Positions 25,485 through 34,623 are shown, counted from the stretch's first letter. The stretch is DNA of 64,000 bases from Lysinibacillus fusiformis (GCF_002845985.1 NZ_PDFK01000001.1:1-64000), one strand, 5' to 3'. Numbers and translations are program-made. The notes: generated by a model not told the origin, from the sequence alone.

Positions 25485-25761
25485 TGTCCTCACCTCTCAT
25501 CACTTCAGTAGAATCAATAATACCAATGACCACTGCATCGATTGGTAACGGATTTTCTTTCATAATATAGCGTGATGACCCACCGCTTGTAATGAGTACA
25601 TCATCACCAATACCCGCACCAATACGATCAGCTGCCACCATTTCTGTGCGAATCGGCTGTTGATTGGAGTCAATTGGTTGAATGATGAGTAGCTTTAAAC
25701 CATTCAACCCTTCCTCCTTGCGTGTTGCCCATACACTGCCTATCACTCTTCCCATTTGCAT
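25477..25761 (-). CDS. eutN: BMC-P vertex protein (EutN/CcmL family)
   Basis: 94 residues, the length of pentameric shell vertex proteins. It has MGRVIGSVWATRK, the LLIIQPID strand, AADRIGAGIGDDVLI and GSSRY, all EutN/CcmL signatures. Pentamers close the vertices of the icosahedral shell. ATG 25761 is chosen because GAGGGTG lies 6 bases before it; a GTG at 25770 falls inside that site. It lies 36 bases downstream of the first pduL gene. Confidence 0.9.
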   Translation of the reverse strand: MQMGRVIGSVWATRKEEGLNGLKLLIIQPIDSNQQPIRTEMVAADRIGAGIGDDVLITSGGSSRYIMKENPLPIDAVVIGIIDSTEVMRGEDNE

Positions 25762-25797
25762 GAACTTCACCCTCTTTATGCGACACAGATTTTCTTA

Positions 25798-26667
25798 TTA
25801 CTCCGAACGAATTGTTAATGTTTTATTTAACTCTCGTAATTTATCATAAGCCAGTGCTGTCACAATCGTTTTCTTTGGGACCACAATTTCTTGTGCATCG
25901 ATATCTAGCACTTCTATTTGTGAAAGTAGCTTTTTGTCATAATGATAGACGGATGGTTGCGCTACTTTCTGTATAGCTGGAGACTGTTCTTTCTCAGGTA
26001 TAGCTGGCTCGCTTACTTGATGATGGACCATTTCAGCAAACGTTCCTTGTTGAATGAACCCTGCATTTGCTTCATCTGTATCAATATGCATTTCTAATCG
26101 ATAACGCTCTGATACGCGGACGATCACATTCGATAAAATAATGGGGCGAATACCCCCTACCTTGATTTGTACAGACTGTCCATCTACTACATTGAATCTC
26201 ACACTATCCGCAGGGGACATATGGATATGTGCCTGTGCTACAATGAGTCCTTCATTTAACACAACACTCCCCTTTGGACCAATCAATGTAACAGGGCTAG
26301 AGCCTTGAATATCACCCGAAACTCTTAACGGGGGCTTCAATCCTATTTTCATTGCATCTGTCCAGCTTACTTCCACTTGAGACAAGGAGCGAGCTGGGCC
26401 CAGAATACGAACTCGCTCAATCGATCCTTTGGGACCAGCGATGACAACGGTTTCCTCCGCAGCAAATTGTCCTGGCTGTGAAAGCTCAAACTTTGGTGTA
26501 AGCTCATAATTCTCACCAAAAAGTTGCTCCACCTCTGCTTGTGCAAGATGGACATGGCGAGCGGATACGCCAACGGGAATTTTACCGTCATGTGGAGAGG
26601 AAGATTGATTTTTTAAAACTTGTTGCAGAACTTCTTCCACAATTTTTTGCACTAAATTTTCTTGCAT
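25798..26667 (-). CDS. PduL-type phosphotransacylase with targeting helix and C-terminal extension
   Basis: 289 residues in three parts. Residues 1-20 (ENLVQKIVEEVLQQVLKN) form an amphipathic helix like microcompartment encapsulation peptides. Residues 28-205 are the PduL domain with two zinc His motifs (SARHVHL, HIHMSP) and the QPGQFAAEE and MHIDTDEANA blocks; it converts acetyl-CoA plus phosphate to acetyl phosphate and frees CoA inside the shell. Residues 225-289 are an extra segment (KKLLSQIEVLDID, VPKKTIVTALAYDKLREL) similar to an accessory domain seen in other microcompartment proteins. GGAGGAGG precedes ATG. The final segment makes it about 80 residues longer than ordinary PduL. Confidence 0.85.
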   Translation of the reverse strand: MQENLVQKIVEEVLQQVLKNQSSSPHDGKIPVGVSARHVHLAQAEVEQLFGENYELTPKFELSQPGQFAAEETVVIAGPKGSIERVRILGPARSLSQVEVSWTDAMKIGLKPPLRVSGDIQGSSPVTLIGPKGSVVLNEGLIVAQAHIHMSPADSVRFNVVDGQSVQIKVGGIRPIILSNVIVRVSERYRLEMHIDTDEANAGFIQQGTFAEMVHHQVSEPAIPEKEQSPAIQKVAQPSVYHYDKKLLSQIEVLDIDAQEIVVPKKTIVTALAYDKLRELNKTLTIRSE

Positions 26668-26679
26668 CTTGCCTCCTCC

Positions 26680-27270
26680 TTACGATGATACTTTTACTAA
26701 TCTACCTTGTGCTTGTTGTTCGATAAAGCCTGCATTTGCTTCATCTGTATCAATGTGCATCTCTAAACTAAAGTCATTTGAAACACGTACAACGACACCA
26801 CGGAAAGTGACAGGTCGATCACTGATGACTTCCACTGAAACCAATTCATTATTGTGTACTTCCAATTCTTTGGCATCTTGTTCTGTCATATGGATGTGTG
26901 CCTGTGCAATAATGACCCCCTGCTGTATCTCCAACACTTTGTCTTGATAAAGTATTTTAATGCCTGCCGAGTTTTCAATATTTCCTGATTGCCTTAAAGG
27001 AGGGGTAACCCCAAGCTTCATCGCATCTGTGCGGCTGACTTCCACTTGGGTTGCTGGTCTTACAGGTCCAAGGACACGGACATTATGAATAATGCCCTTT
27101 GGCCCTTCGATTGAGACACGCTCCTTGGCAGCAAATTGCCCTGGCTGTGATAAGTCAAAATCCTTTGTTAACGTTGCATTTGGACCAAAAAGTGCTTGTA
27201 AATCCGCTTCACTAAGATGGATATGACGAGCCGAAATGGCCACTGGAAATGTTTTTGTCGCTGTTATCAC
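26680..27270 (-). CDS. PduL-type phosphotransacylase without targeting helix
   Basis: 196 residues. Same catalytic blocks as the neighbouring paralogue: ISARHIHL, QPGQFAAKE, HIHMTEQD, MHIDTDEANAGF. The N-terminus begins right at the domain, with no amphipathic helix, so it may stay in the cytosol, where it would make acetyl phosphate or act in reverse. I prefer GTG 27270, with GAGGTGG 5 bases upstream, over GTG 27279, which overlaps that site. It is 12 bases upstream of the longer pduL. Two adjacent pduL genes in one eut operon point to two pools of acetyl-CoA being processed. Confidence 0.85.
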   Translation of the reverse strand: MITATKTFPVAISARHIHLSEADLQALFGPNATLTKDFDLSQPGQFAAKERVSIEGPKGIIHNVRVLGPVRPATQVEVSRTDAMKLGVTPPLRQSGNIENSAGIKILYQDKVLEIQQGVIIAQAHIHMTEQDAKELEVHNNELVSVEVISDRPVTFRGVVVRVSNDFSLEMHIDTDEANAGFIEQQAQGRLVKVSS

Positions 27271-27335
27271 GTTAGCCACCTCTATATTTCATAAATTGTT
27301 TTGACTTGGACAAGATAAGAGCTTTCCTACGGTTA

Positions 27336-27376
27336 GGTCAGCTCTCATGCTGATCCATTACGTCTTGGCATAATGG
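27336..27376 (-). ncRNA. Tandem hairpins in the eutM-pduL spacer
   Basis: Two back-to-back hairpins with six-base loops: on the minus strand CCATTATG-CCAAGA-CGTAATGG (27376-27355) and GATCAGC-ATGAGA-GCTGACC (27355-27336). They lie in the only long gap (about 200 bases) inside the structural part of the operon. The loops do not follow the A1/G4 rule of ANTAR targets, and there is no T-run. They may protect the eutM mRNA end or set stoichiometry. Positions are exact; function is inference. Confidence 0.5.
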
Positions 27377-27472
27377 CTTCTTATCCAGTACGTGTTTTGT
27401 AAATGGAAGCTATATTGGCATTTATCTCACACCATCTATAGCAATAAGCGTCTCCTACTGAAAGAAGATAAA

Positions 27473-27751
27473 TTATGCTTCTGCTTTTGGTAAAATCATT
27501 TCTAATTCGTGGTGTGGACGTGGGATTACATGCACAGATAATAGTTCTCCTACACGTTGTGCTGCTGCTGCACCTGCATCTGTTGCTGCTTTCACCGCAC
27601 CCACATCTCCGCGTACAAGAACTGTCACGATACCGCCACCAACATGTACTTTGCCTACTAAATTAACACTTGCTGCCTTTACCATTGCGTCCGCTGCTTC
27701 AATTGCTCCTACTAAACCTTTTGTTTCTACCATTCCTAATGCTGTACTCAT
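27473..27751 (-). CDS. eutM: EutM-type BMC-H major shell protein
   Basis: 92 residues, a single canonical BMC domain ([47 protein letters not shown]). Hexamers tile the shell facets and have a central pore for small metabolites. It is the main shell component by analogy with EutM/PduA. It follows eutE by 16 bases and precedes a 200-base spacer with tandem hairpins, as might be expected for a gene needing high expression. Confidence 0.93.
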   Translation of the reverse strand: MSTALGMVETKGLVGAIEAADAMVKAASVNLVGKVHVGGGIVTVLVRGDVGAVKAATDAGAAAAQRVGELLSVHVIPRPHHELEMILPKAEA

Positions 27752-27767
27752 TTGTCATTCCTCCAAA

Positions 27768-29258
27768 TTATTTATTTTGTAATGTGATTTGTTTTAATAC
27801 TTGATCGACAATTTGCTGAACCATTGTCGTATCTAAAGAAGGTTCTTGTGCTACAACCGACTCGACAACGGACAGTACTTCAAATTCTGGTTTTGGCACT
27901 TCAACATCTTTAATACCGTACGCCATACGTTTAATATTTAATAGATGTCTTGCTGTTATATTATCTGACGTAATATTGCCGCCAAATGTACCGCAGCCTA
28001 ATGTAAAGGATGGGGCTAGCCCCGTTGTGCCACCTACTGCACCGATAGATGATAATGTATTGACCACAATGCGTGATACTGGTAATTCAACGGAGAATTG
28101 CTCTGCTAATGCTGCATTTTCTGTGTGAATAGAGCATGTGTGTCCGCGTCCACCAATATTTAACAGGTCAATCATGACTTGCTTTGCTTCTGTACTGTTT
28201 TCTACTACATAAAGGGCAAAGATTGGTGACAATTTTTCAAGAGAAAACGGAATATTTTTACCGATCATCGTTTCCAATCCAACGAGTACTTTTGTATCGT
28301 CTGGTACCGTAATGCCAACAGAATCTGCTAAGCAAGTAGCTGATTTGCCAACAATCTGTGGATTTACTTTTCCAGGAACAGGCGAAATCAATTTCTCCAT
28401 TTTGGCCTTTTCTTCAGCATTTAATAAATAAGCACCATTTTTCTTTAATTCTGTCTGCACTTGCTCTGCAATTGCCTTATCCACAATAATGGCTTGCTCT
28501 GTTGCACAGATTGTGCCATTATCGAACGATTTGCTTTGCACTAATTGACGTACAGATTTTTGAAGATTAGCCGATTTTTCGATGTAAGCTGGTACATTCC
28601 CTGGCCCTACACCATAAGCAGGTTTGCCAGAGCTATACGCTGCCTTCACCAATGCACCGCCACCAGTCGCTAAAATTAAATGAATGTCAGGATGCTTCAT
28701 TAGCTGCTGTGTTGCCTCCATAGAAGACATCGTTAAACATTGTAGTAAACCTTCTGGTGCACCTGCTTTTTCAGCAGCTACTCGACAAATATCTAAAGCC
28801 TCTTTCGTACATTTCACGGCATATGGATGTGGACTAAGTACTAAGCCATTTCTTGTTTTTAAAGAAATAAGTGTTTTAAAGATGGCTGTAGAGGTTGGAT
28901 TCGTCGTTGGCACTATACCTGCGATGACGCCAAAAGGACTAGCGATTTCGGCTACTTTTTTCATGCGGTCATAGCCCACAATGCCAACCGTTTTTAAGTC
29001 TTTGATATCCTCATAGACATCTCTTGAAGCCACTTCATTTTTCATCTTTTTATGGTTGGGAATACCCATCCCTGTTTCTTGCACCGCCATTTTTGCTAAA
29101 CGGTCTGCTTCCTTAAAGGCAGCATCCGCAACAGCCTTCACAATGTTGTCTACTTGTTGCTGTGAAAATTGCATGTAGGCAGCCTGTGCTGTATTAGCAT
29201 GTTTTACAGCATCTCTCATTTCCTGAATCGCTAATAAGTCTTTGTCTAATGTGGCCAT
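27768..29258 (-). CDS. eutE: Acetaldehyde dehydrogenase (CoA-acetylating)
   Basis: 496 residues. The aldehyde dehydrogenase core has the catalytic Cys in FDNGTICATEQ, the NAD loop VPTTNPTSTAIF and the glycine motif LATGGGALV. It oxidises acetaldehyde to acetyl-CoA with NAD+ in the compartment lumen. The last 25 residues (DTTMVQQIVDQVLKQITLQ) form an amphipathic helix after a linker, a C-terminal encapsulation peptide resembling the N-terminal one of the long PduL. GGAGG lies 7 bases before ATG. Confidence 0.93.
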   Translation of the reverse strand: MATLDKDLLAIQEMRDAVKHANTAQAAYMQFSQQQVDNIVKAVADAAFKEADRLAKMAVQETGMGIPNHKKMKNEVASRDVYEDIKDLKTVGIVGYDRMKKVAEIASPFGVIAGIVPTTNPTSTAIFKTLISLKTRNGLVLSPHPYAVKCTKEALDICRVAAEKAGAPEGLLQCLTMSSMEATQQLMKHPDIHLILATGGGALVKAAYSSGKPAYGVGPGNVPAYIEKSANLQKSVRQLVQSKSFDNGTICATEQAIIVDKAIAEQVQTELKKNGAYLLNAEEKAKMEKLISPVPGKVNPQIVGKSATCLADSVGITVPDDTKVLVGLETMIGKNIPFSLEKLSPIFALYVVENSTEAKQVMIDLLNIGGRGHTCSIHTENAALAEQFSVELPVSRIVVNTLSSIGAVGGTTGLAPSFTLGCGTFGGNITSDNITARHLLNIKRMAYGIKDVEVPKPEFEVLSVVESVVAQEPSLDTTMVQQIVDQVLKQITLQNK

Positions 29259-29273
29259 AAAGCCGCCTCCTTT

Positions 29274-29924
29274 CTAGATCACTGGATTTCTAGCTACATT
29301 TTCAATAGCTTCTCTGAAAGCATTTGCCGCAGCCTCACATGACGATTGACTACCACTTAATAAGCCGCCACCAAAATTGGTTTCAGACGGAGGACCAAAG
29401 AAAACCTTTAACTCCACATCTGCCGCTTTTAATGCTGCATCTAATCCAATCATTGCCTCTAATGGCGGTGCGATTAAATAAGCAAGTGGTGTGCCAACCT
29501 TTACATCTGCAAGCTCGGCAAGATACGTACCACAGCTTGCCACGGTATGGGCAAACAGGGCGTGATTGTCATTATGATTAATGGCTTCAAAGTACGTATC
29601 AAATTCAATTTTTTGTTGAATGGCATCAAGTCCACTACGAATTTCATCAGGTGAGCTTCCCGCAATGATGCCAATTACTTCACCTGACAATGGGCCAGAT
29701 GCATGAGCCGCTCCCGCATAAAAACTTTTCGCATAGACAACATCGACATCTGCCTTTTTTGTTGCCTCGTCTAAGGCAACATAACCCACATCGTCGATTG
29801 TCAGTGTGACAAGTCCAATGCTGTGTTGATATGGCTTCAAATCTAACTGCTCTGCTAGTTCACTGTTCACTCTTGGAATGGTTTGCATCGCTAAAATTTG
29901 CGCCATAATTTTTTGAGGATTCAT
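29274..29924 (-). CDS. eutL: EutL trimeric shell protein (tandem BMC)
   Basis: 216 residues, the EutL length, made of two circularly permuted BMC domains. PYQHSIGLVTLTIDDVGYVALDEATK in the first half and CGTYLAELADVKVGTPLAYLIAPPLEAMIGLDAALKAA-type segments in the second are family marks (quoted in part). Trimers form tiles with a gated pore that can pass large cofactors. GGGGG precedes ATG by 7 bases. It follows eutC by 11 bases, the usual eutBCL order. Confidence 0.93.
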   Translation of the reverse strand: MNPQKIMAQILAMQTIPRVNSELAEQLDLKPYQHSIGLVTLTIDDVGYVALDEATKKADVDVVYAKSFYAGAAHASGPLSGEVIGIIAGSSPDEIRSGLDAIQQKIEFDTYFEAINHNDNHALFAHTVASCGTYLAELADVKVGTPLAYLIAPPLEAMIGLDAALKAADVELKVFFGPPSETNFGGGLLSGSQSSCEAAANAFREAIENVARNPVI

Positions 29925-29935
29925 GGTTCAGCCCC

Positions 29936-30955
29936 CTAACCTTCTTTTGCGACAAGCTCTACACCACTTGCCTGATAATGCAAGATTTTTTCTACAATGG
30001 TTCCTAGATAAGCACCTGCTTCTAATGGTGGGATACCACCTTTATGGATATTTGATATCACCATACGCTCCGCTTCCACTGTACCGATTTTTGGCTTGTA
30101 GCATAGATACGCACTCATCGATTCAGCAGATACAAGTCCTGGACGTTCACCAATGAGATAAACAATCACTTCTGCCTGTAGCAGCTCACCAATTTCATCC
30201 ATTAAAGCAACACGCCCTTTATCAATATAGAAAGTTGTGCCGATATCAATATTTAAATTGCTAAGACTTTGCTGAAGGGCTAAGTACACATCTTGCACAT
30301 TTTCCTCAATCGCACTAGCACTTAAGCCATTCGAAATAATAATCTGTACTTTTGGTTGCGGCTTACATTTTTGCTGAATTAACGCTTTTGATTCGTCTGA
30401 TAGACGACGACCTAAGTCAGGTCTTGTAATGTATTCCTCTTTATCCGTGACTTTCGTTGTGACCTGAAAGACATCAAGCTTTTGTAAAAGACCCTCGGAC
30501 ACTTCACCATACACGGCATCCACTGCAGCAGCATGATCGAGTCGGAATTTTAACCAAGTTTTTGTTTTTGGTCTTGTCCCCGCTCTTCCAACGCCAATTC
30601 GAGCAGGTGTATGTTTTTTAGCGGCTTGTACACTATCCGTTAACGTATCTGCCTCAAACTGAAAAGGCTTAATCGGCACAGCTACATTGATGGGTTGTTC
30701 GAAAGTAACAGTAGGAGCTACCGTCGCCTGCTGTGGAGCTCCATGCTGATACAGCTGAATTAATGGCTCCTGCGATGTTGCTCTTGATGTTGTTGTTTCT
30801 GTTGCCTGATGTGCTGCTGTATCATAAAACGTAATAAGAGGTTGTTCTGTTGGAGTAGCTACCGTTTCAGGCACTTGGCTCTCGGTGCTTTTCTCCATCT
30901 TTTCCATAACAAGCTGTGTAATCATAGAGACTAATTGATCATTCACTGGACTCAC
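29936..30955 (-). CDS. eutC: Ethanolamine ammonia-lyase small subunit
   Basis: 339 residues, about 40 longer than E. coli EutC because of the N-terminus. Residues 1-25 (NDQLVSMITQLVMEKMEKS) form an amphipathic helix fit for targeting to the shell; a Thr/Pro/Gln-rich linker runs to about 110; the catalytic part follows (RIGVGRAGTRPKTKTWLKFR, QIIISNGLSASAIEENVQ-like region, GERPGLVSAESMSAYL). With EutB and adenosylcobalamin it cleaves ethanolamine to acetaldehyde and ammonia. The frame opens at GTG 30955, directly after the eutB stop; GTG 30946 is also possible, with AGGTGAG before it. Confidence 0.9.
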   Translation of the reverse strand: MSPVNDQLVSMITQLVMEKMEKSTESQVPETVATPTEQPLITFYDTAAHQATETTTSRATSQEPLIQLYQHGAPQQATVAPTVTFEQPINVAVPIKPFQFEADTLTDSVQAAKKHTPARIGVGRAGTRPKTKTWLKFRLDHAAAVDAVYGEVSEGLLQKLDVFQVTTKVTDKEEYITRPDLGRRLSDESKALIQQKCKPQPKVQIIISNGLSASAIEENVQDVYLALQQSLSNLNIDIGTTFYIDKGRVALMDEIGELLQAEVIVYLIGERPGLVSAESMSAYLCYKPKIGTVEAERMVISNIHKGGIPPLEAGAYLGTIVEKILHYQASGVELVAKEG

Positions 30956-32320
30956 CTACCTTTCAAAAATGGATAAATCGCCAGCTCTTGCTGAAAGTCG
31001 ACCATTTTCATAAATGCCCATTTTCTCTAACCATGCTAAATATTCTGGTGCTGGTTTTTTACCAAATGTTTGGAGTAATGTAGCCACATCATGGAAGCTC
31101 ATTGATTGATAGTTGAGCATAACATCATCACCCATCGGCGCAGCAATAATAAAGTTAACGCCAGCTGCTGTTAGTAGCACACTTAAATCTTCAACATCAT
31201 TTTGGTCCGCCTTAATATGGTTGGTATAACAAATATCTACACCCATTGGAATACCGTGCATTTTGCCCATGAAATGATCTTCTAGACCTGCTCGAATAAC
31301 CTGTTTATTATTGTATAAATACTCTGGACCGATAAAGCCCACTACTGTGTTCACAATGTAAGGATTAAAATGTCTTGCAAATCCATAATTGCGAGATTCG
31401 AGTGTTACTTGGTCAATGTCCATATGAGCCTCTGCCGATAGCTCTGAGCCTTGGCCCGTTTCAAAGTAGAATAAATTTGGGCCAGTACCCGTTCCTTGCT
31501 TTTTAATGAGCTCCTCTGCTTCTCTTATTAAATCCGCAGAAATACCGAACGAACGGTTGGCAATTTCCGTCCCAGCAATACTTTGGAAAATCATATCTGC
31601 TGGTGCGCCTTGCTTAATTGCTTTCATCTGTGTTGTGATATGAGCTAGGACACAGTTTTGTGTAGGGATGGACCAATCATTGATAAATTCTTTTGTAGCC
31701 GTAAGTACCTTTTTGACACTTTCAACTGAATCATCTACAGGATTAATACCGATAACAGCATCTCCAATACCATAAGACAGTCCTTCTTTTAGTGAGGCGA
31801 TGATGCCATCAATATTGTCTGTTGGATGGTTTGGCTGTAGGCGAGAGGACAGTGTCCCTTTTTGCCCAATGGTAATATTACACGTTGACAGTATTTCTAC
31901 TTTATTGGCTGCATGAACAAGATCTAGATTTGACATGAGCTTTGTGACAGCAGCAATAATTTCTGAATTCATCCCTTTACTTAATCGCTTTAATTCACGA
32001 TCCCCTGTGTCATTCGATAAAATATATTCACGCAGCTGCTCGATGCTCCAGTTTTTGATTTCTCCATAGATTTGCTCATTAATATCGCCCTCAATAATGC
32101 GTGAAACCTCATCATTTTCCTGCGGCACTAATGGATTTTCTCGGATATCTTTGACTAAAAGCTCACTTAATACAGCTTTAGCTGCAATTCGTTGTTGAAC
32201 CGTCTCAGCTGCAATACCAGCTAGCCGATCGCCTGATTTTTCTTCATTGGCCTTAGCCATTACATCTTTTAATGATTTAAAATTATATTTTTCTCCACCA
32301 AATATCACCGATAGATTCAC
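30956..32320 (-). CDS. eutB: Ethanolamine ammonia-lyase large subunit
   Basis: 454 residues, matching the 453 of E. coli. The TIM-barrel subunit carries KANEEKSGDRLAGIAA at the start, ILSTCNITIGQKGT, FYFETGQGSELSA and GVDICYTNHIKADQND, which form the ethanolamine and cobalamin sites. I chose GTG 32320 because AAGGAGG lies 6 bases before it, while the ATG at 32326 touches that site; this also gives the family's N-terminus. Large subunit of the B12-dependent lyase in the compartment lumen. Confidence 0.95.
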   Translation of the reverse strand: MNLSVIFGGEKYNFKSLKDVMAKANEEKSGDRLAGIAAETVQQRIAAKAVLSELLVKDIRENPLVPQENDEVSRIIEGDINEQIYGEIKNWSIEQLREYILSNDTGDRELKRLSKGMNSEIIAAVTKLMSNLDLVHAANKVEILSTCNITIGQKGTLSSRLQPNHPTDNIDGIIASLKEGLSYGIGDAVIGINPVDDSVESVKKVLTATKEFINDWSIPTQNCVLAHITTQMKAIKQGAPADMIFQSIAGTEIANRSFGISADLIREAEELIKKQGTGTGPNLFYFETGQGSELSAEAHMDIDQVTLESRNYGFARHFNPYIVNTVVGFIGPEYLYNNKQVIRAGLEDHFMGKMHGIPMGVDICYTNHIKADQNDVEDLSVLLTAAGVNFIIAAPMGDDVMLNYQSMSFHDVATLLQTFGKKPAPEYLAWLEKMGIYENGRLSARAGDLSIFER

Positions 32321-32331
32321 ATTCATCCTCC

Positions 32332-33753
32332 TTACTTTGAGTGGAAGGCAAGGGTCTTCACCACAACAGGAACAACGCCAGATGGCAGAGCCTCTCCAAT
32401 GTCGATATAATCGCCCGTCTCCACTTTAATTTGATCGATGCAAATAATTGGTACTGTCGCATGAATGGCTTGTATGGTCTGTCCAATAATCTTTGCGTAA
32501 TCTGATTGAATGACTATGATAATTGGTATGTCCTTGGAGCATCTTGTCGCCAAATGTTGCAAAATAGCCTGGCACAATGCATGTACATCCTGAAAGCTTA
32601 AATACGGCAATTCGCTAAAATAGAGTGCGAAAGGCGAACGATTATCCTGGATGGAAAATAAATCATCTGCTCGCTCTACGGCTGTCTTCACCGTAGTATT
32701 AAAATCTTTCGCTGACTCCATATGGCAGTTGAAAACAGGTACATTTTTTAGTGGTAACACCTCGGCATCTACCTGAATGGTTGCCCCGCTAATTTCAGTT
32801 GTTTGTGTACCCGCTCCAGTGACTGTTGCACGTGCTGTTTCTTCTGGTCGTAGCCATAAAAACGATTGTAGTTGCTCATGTTGTATAAGCATTTTCGCTA
32901 ATTTTTCGCCTATATCATCATATTGGCGCTGAGTACATTCATTTTCATAAATACAGGAAGCTACACCACCAGAAAAGACGATGGCATCCACTGGTTTATG
33001 CCAGTTCGGTAAATGCCCTAGTAATAATGGATGCTCTCCATCGGTACACTGTCCACTAAGAATCATGGCAAGTGTTCCAACCATTTCGTCAATACATTGT
33101 GAAACACGAGCATCATCGGCCGCATCACCGACAGCTAACGGATTAGCCCATTGTTCCATTAGTCGCATGAGTGGCGGAGAAATTGATTGAACCCTCCCAT
33201 CCTTAAATTCAATCAATCTACCACCAACATGTAAGGTACATGTACCAATAACTTCTCCAAACTGCATCACAGCAATATTGGCAGTTCCTCCGCCAATATC
33301 AATATTGGCAATCACCTTAGCTGAATTCTTTGATTGCTGTAGGGTACCAGCCCCTTTAGCAGCAATGATGGCCTCTAAATCAGGACCAGCGGTAGCAACT
33401 AAAAAATGACCTGCACCATCGGCAATGGTATGGACAACCTCGCTTGCATTTTCCTTCGTGGCCGATTCGCCTGTAATAATAATGGCACCTGTTGAAATGT
33501 CAGTTGGTGCGATTTGTGCTAATTGATATTGCTGAAAAATAAATTCTTCAATTTTTTTCATATCGATGATGTCTCGATTGATAAAAGGTGTTTTAATGAT
33601 TGGACTTTGATGTAACACCGTTTTCTCAATAATTTCAATCCTTGGCACATGTGTCACACCAGCAACATTCTTTAACAGAAAACTACTGACCACCATTTTG
33701 GTAGTACTTGTCCCAATATCAATGCCTGCACTAAATATTTTTTCAGTTTTCAC
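32332..33753 (-). CDS. eutA: Ethanolamine ammonia-lyase reactivating factor
   Basis: 473 residues of the actin/Hsp70-like ATPase fold: phosphate motif SAGIDIGTSTTKMV, second motif IANIDIGGGTANIAV and adenosine motif VFSGGVASC. EutA removes damaged cobalamin from EutBC at the cost of ATP. The start is GTG 33753 (GGGAGGT 5 bases upstream), so it does not overlap eutP as a longer frame would. It precedes eutB by 11 bases. Confidence 0.92.
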   Translation of the reverse strand: MKTEKIFSAGIDIGTSTTKMVVSSFLLKNVAGVTHVPRIEIIEKTVLHQSPIIKTPFINRDIIDMKKIEEFIFQQYQLAQIAPTDISTGAIIITGESATKENASEVVHTIADGAGHFLVATAGPDLEAIIAAKGAGTLQQSKNSAKVIANIDIGGGTANIAVMQFGEVIGTCTLHVGGRLIEFKDGRVQSISPPLMRLMEQWANPLAVGDAADDARVSQCIDEMVGTLAMILSGQCTDGEHPLLLGHLPNWHKPVDAIVFSGGVASCIYENECTQRQYDDIGEKLAKMLIQHEQLQSFLWLRPEETARATVTGAGTQTTEISGATIQVDAEVLPLKNVPVFNCHMESAKDFNTTVKTAVERADDLFSIQDNRSPFALYFSELPYLSFQDVHALCQAILQHLATRCSKDIPIIIVIQSDYAKIIGQTIQAIHATVPIICIDQIKVETGDYIDIGEALPSGVVPVVVKTLAFHSK

Positions 33754-33770
33754 CCTATACCTCCCTCTCG

Positions 33771-34271
33771 CTACTGTGAGCAATACATGAGATACGGACT
33801 ATCGCGATCCTTGACGAATTGACGAATTTCTTCCTGTGTCGTAAGTTGAATCAATGGTTCAATCAACTCGATGCCTAACTTTTGCCAGGAAGAGGTTTTC
33901 ACGATGGGCCCATGTGTCATCACATTTTTTAATAAGGCTATAGCCCTTTCCATATTGGCATTAGGGGCATCTATCTTGGTAATAACACCAATCTGTATTT
34001 TAGGAATCCCTAAGCTAAATTGCGGAGGGAACACACTTCTTGCAGAGGTGGCATCCTGCAAGTAAATGACATGGGTTACTTCCAATGATGTTGCCATAAT
34101 ATTCCTGTAATACATTGGATTTTCAACATATTCACCTGGTGTATCAACAATCCAGTCATCATAAACGAGTGCTTGTGTTTTATTGGCACTGCTTTCTTTA
34201 CCCAACAACGTATTCATCAATGTTGACTTTCCTGCCTGCACACCGCCTATTATCATTACTCGATTTTTCAT
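33771..34271 (-). CDS. eutP: EutP P-loop protein
   Basis: 166 residues, a small Ras-like nucleotide-binding domain: IGGVQAGKSTLMNTLLG, DTPGEYVENP and the VITKID specificity motif. The Salmonella homologue has acetate kinase activity, and PduV relatives attach to shells, so it may convert acetyl phosphate to acetate plus ATP or act on shell movement. ATG 34271 is preferred over ATG 34280, as AGGA lies 8 bases before the former. No other acetate kinase is in the operon. Confidence 0.88.
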   Translation of the reverse strand: MKNRVMIIGGVQAGKSTLMNTLLGKESSANKTQALVYDDWIVDTPGEYVENPMYYRNIMATSLEVTHVIYLQDATSARSVFPPQFSLGIPKIQIGVITKIDAPNANMERAIALLKNVMTHGPIVKTSSWQKLGIELIEPLIQLTTQEEIRQFVKDRDSPYLMYCSQ

Positions 34272-34281
34272 ATGACACATC

Positions 34282-34623
34282 CTATGATTTTGTTATTTTT
34301 GATGGTGTATAACCTAATACCTCAGATAAAAAACGATTAATTTCTAACATCGCCATTTCCACCTCTGATACACTACCAACAATAACGAGACTACCTGTAA
34401 AACGATCTAAAAATCCTAGTCTGACATTGGCAGCCTTTGTCGCTAAATCTCCTGCGATAATCACCGTTTCACTTGGGGTACACGTCATAATGCCCAGTGC
34501 GCCCGATTCTTGGATACCCAGCTTTTGAAACATATCGGGATCAGGATTGGCTATAAGGTGACTCAATGTTAGCTGTTTACCCGGCACAAACTCCTGAATA
34601 AATCTTTTTTTCTCTTCACTCAC
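34282..34623 (-). CDS. eutS: EutS shell protein (BMC-H, circularly permuted)
   Basis: 113 residues, the EutS length. Features are RFIQEFVPGKQLTLSHLIAN at the start and ALGIMTCTPSETVIIAGDLATKA in the domain, the standard EutS signature. The bent hexamers contribute to shell edges. The start is GTG 34623, with GAGGTG 7 bases upstream. It lies 26 bases downstream of eutH. Confidence 0.92.
   Translation of the reverse strand: MSEEKKRFIQEFVPGKQLTLSHLIANPDPDMFQKLGIQESGALGIMTCTPSETVIIAGDLATKAANVRLGFLDRFTGSLVIVGSVSEVEMAMLEINRFLSEVLGYTPSKITKS

Noticed and set aside
27336-27376. Tandem hairpins as a dual ANTAR target
   Set aside because: Loops CCAAGA and ATGAGA lack the A1/G4 pattern and no terminator overlaps them.
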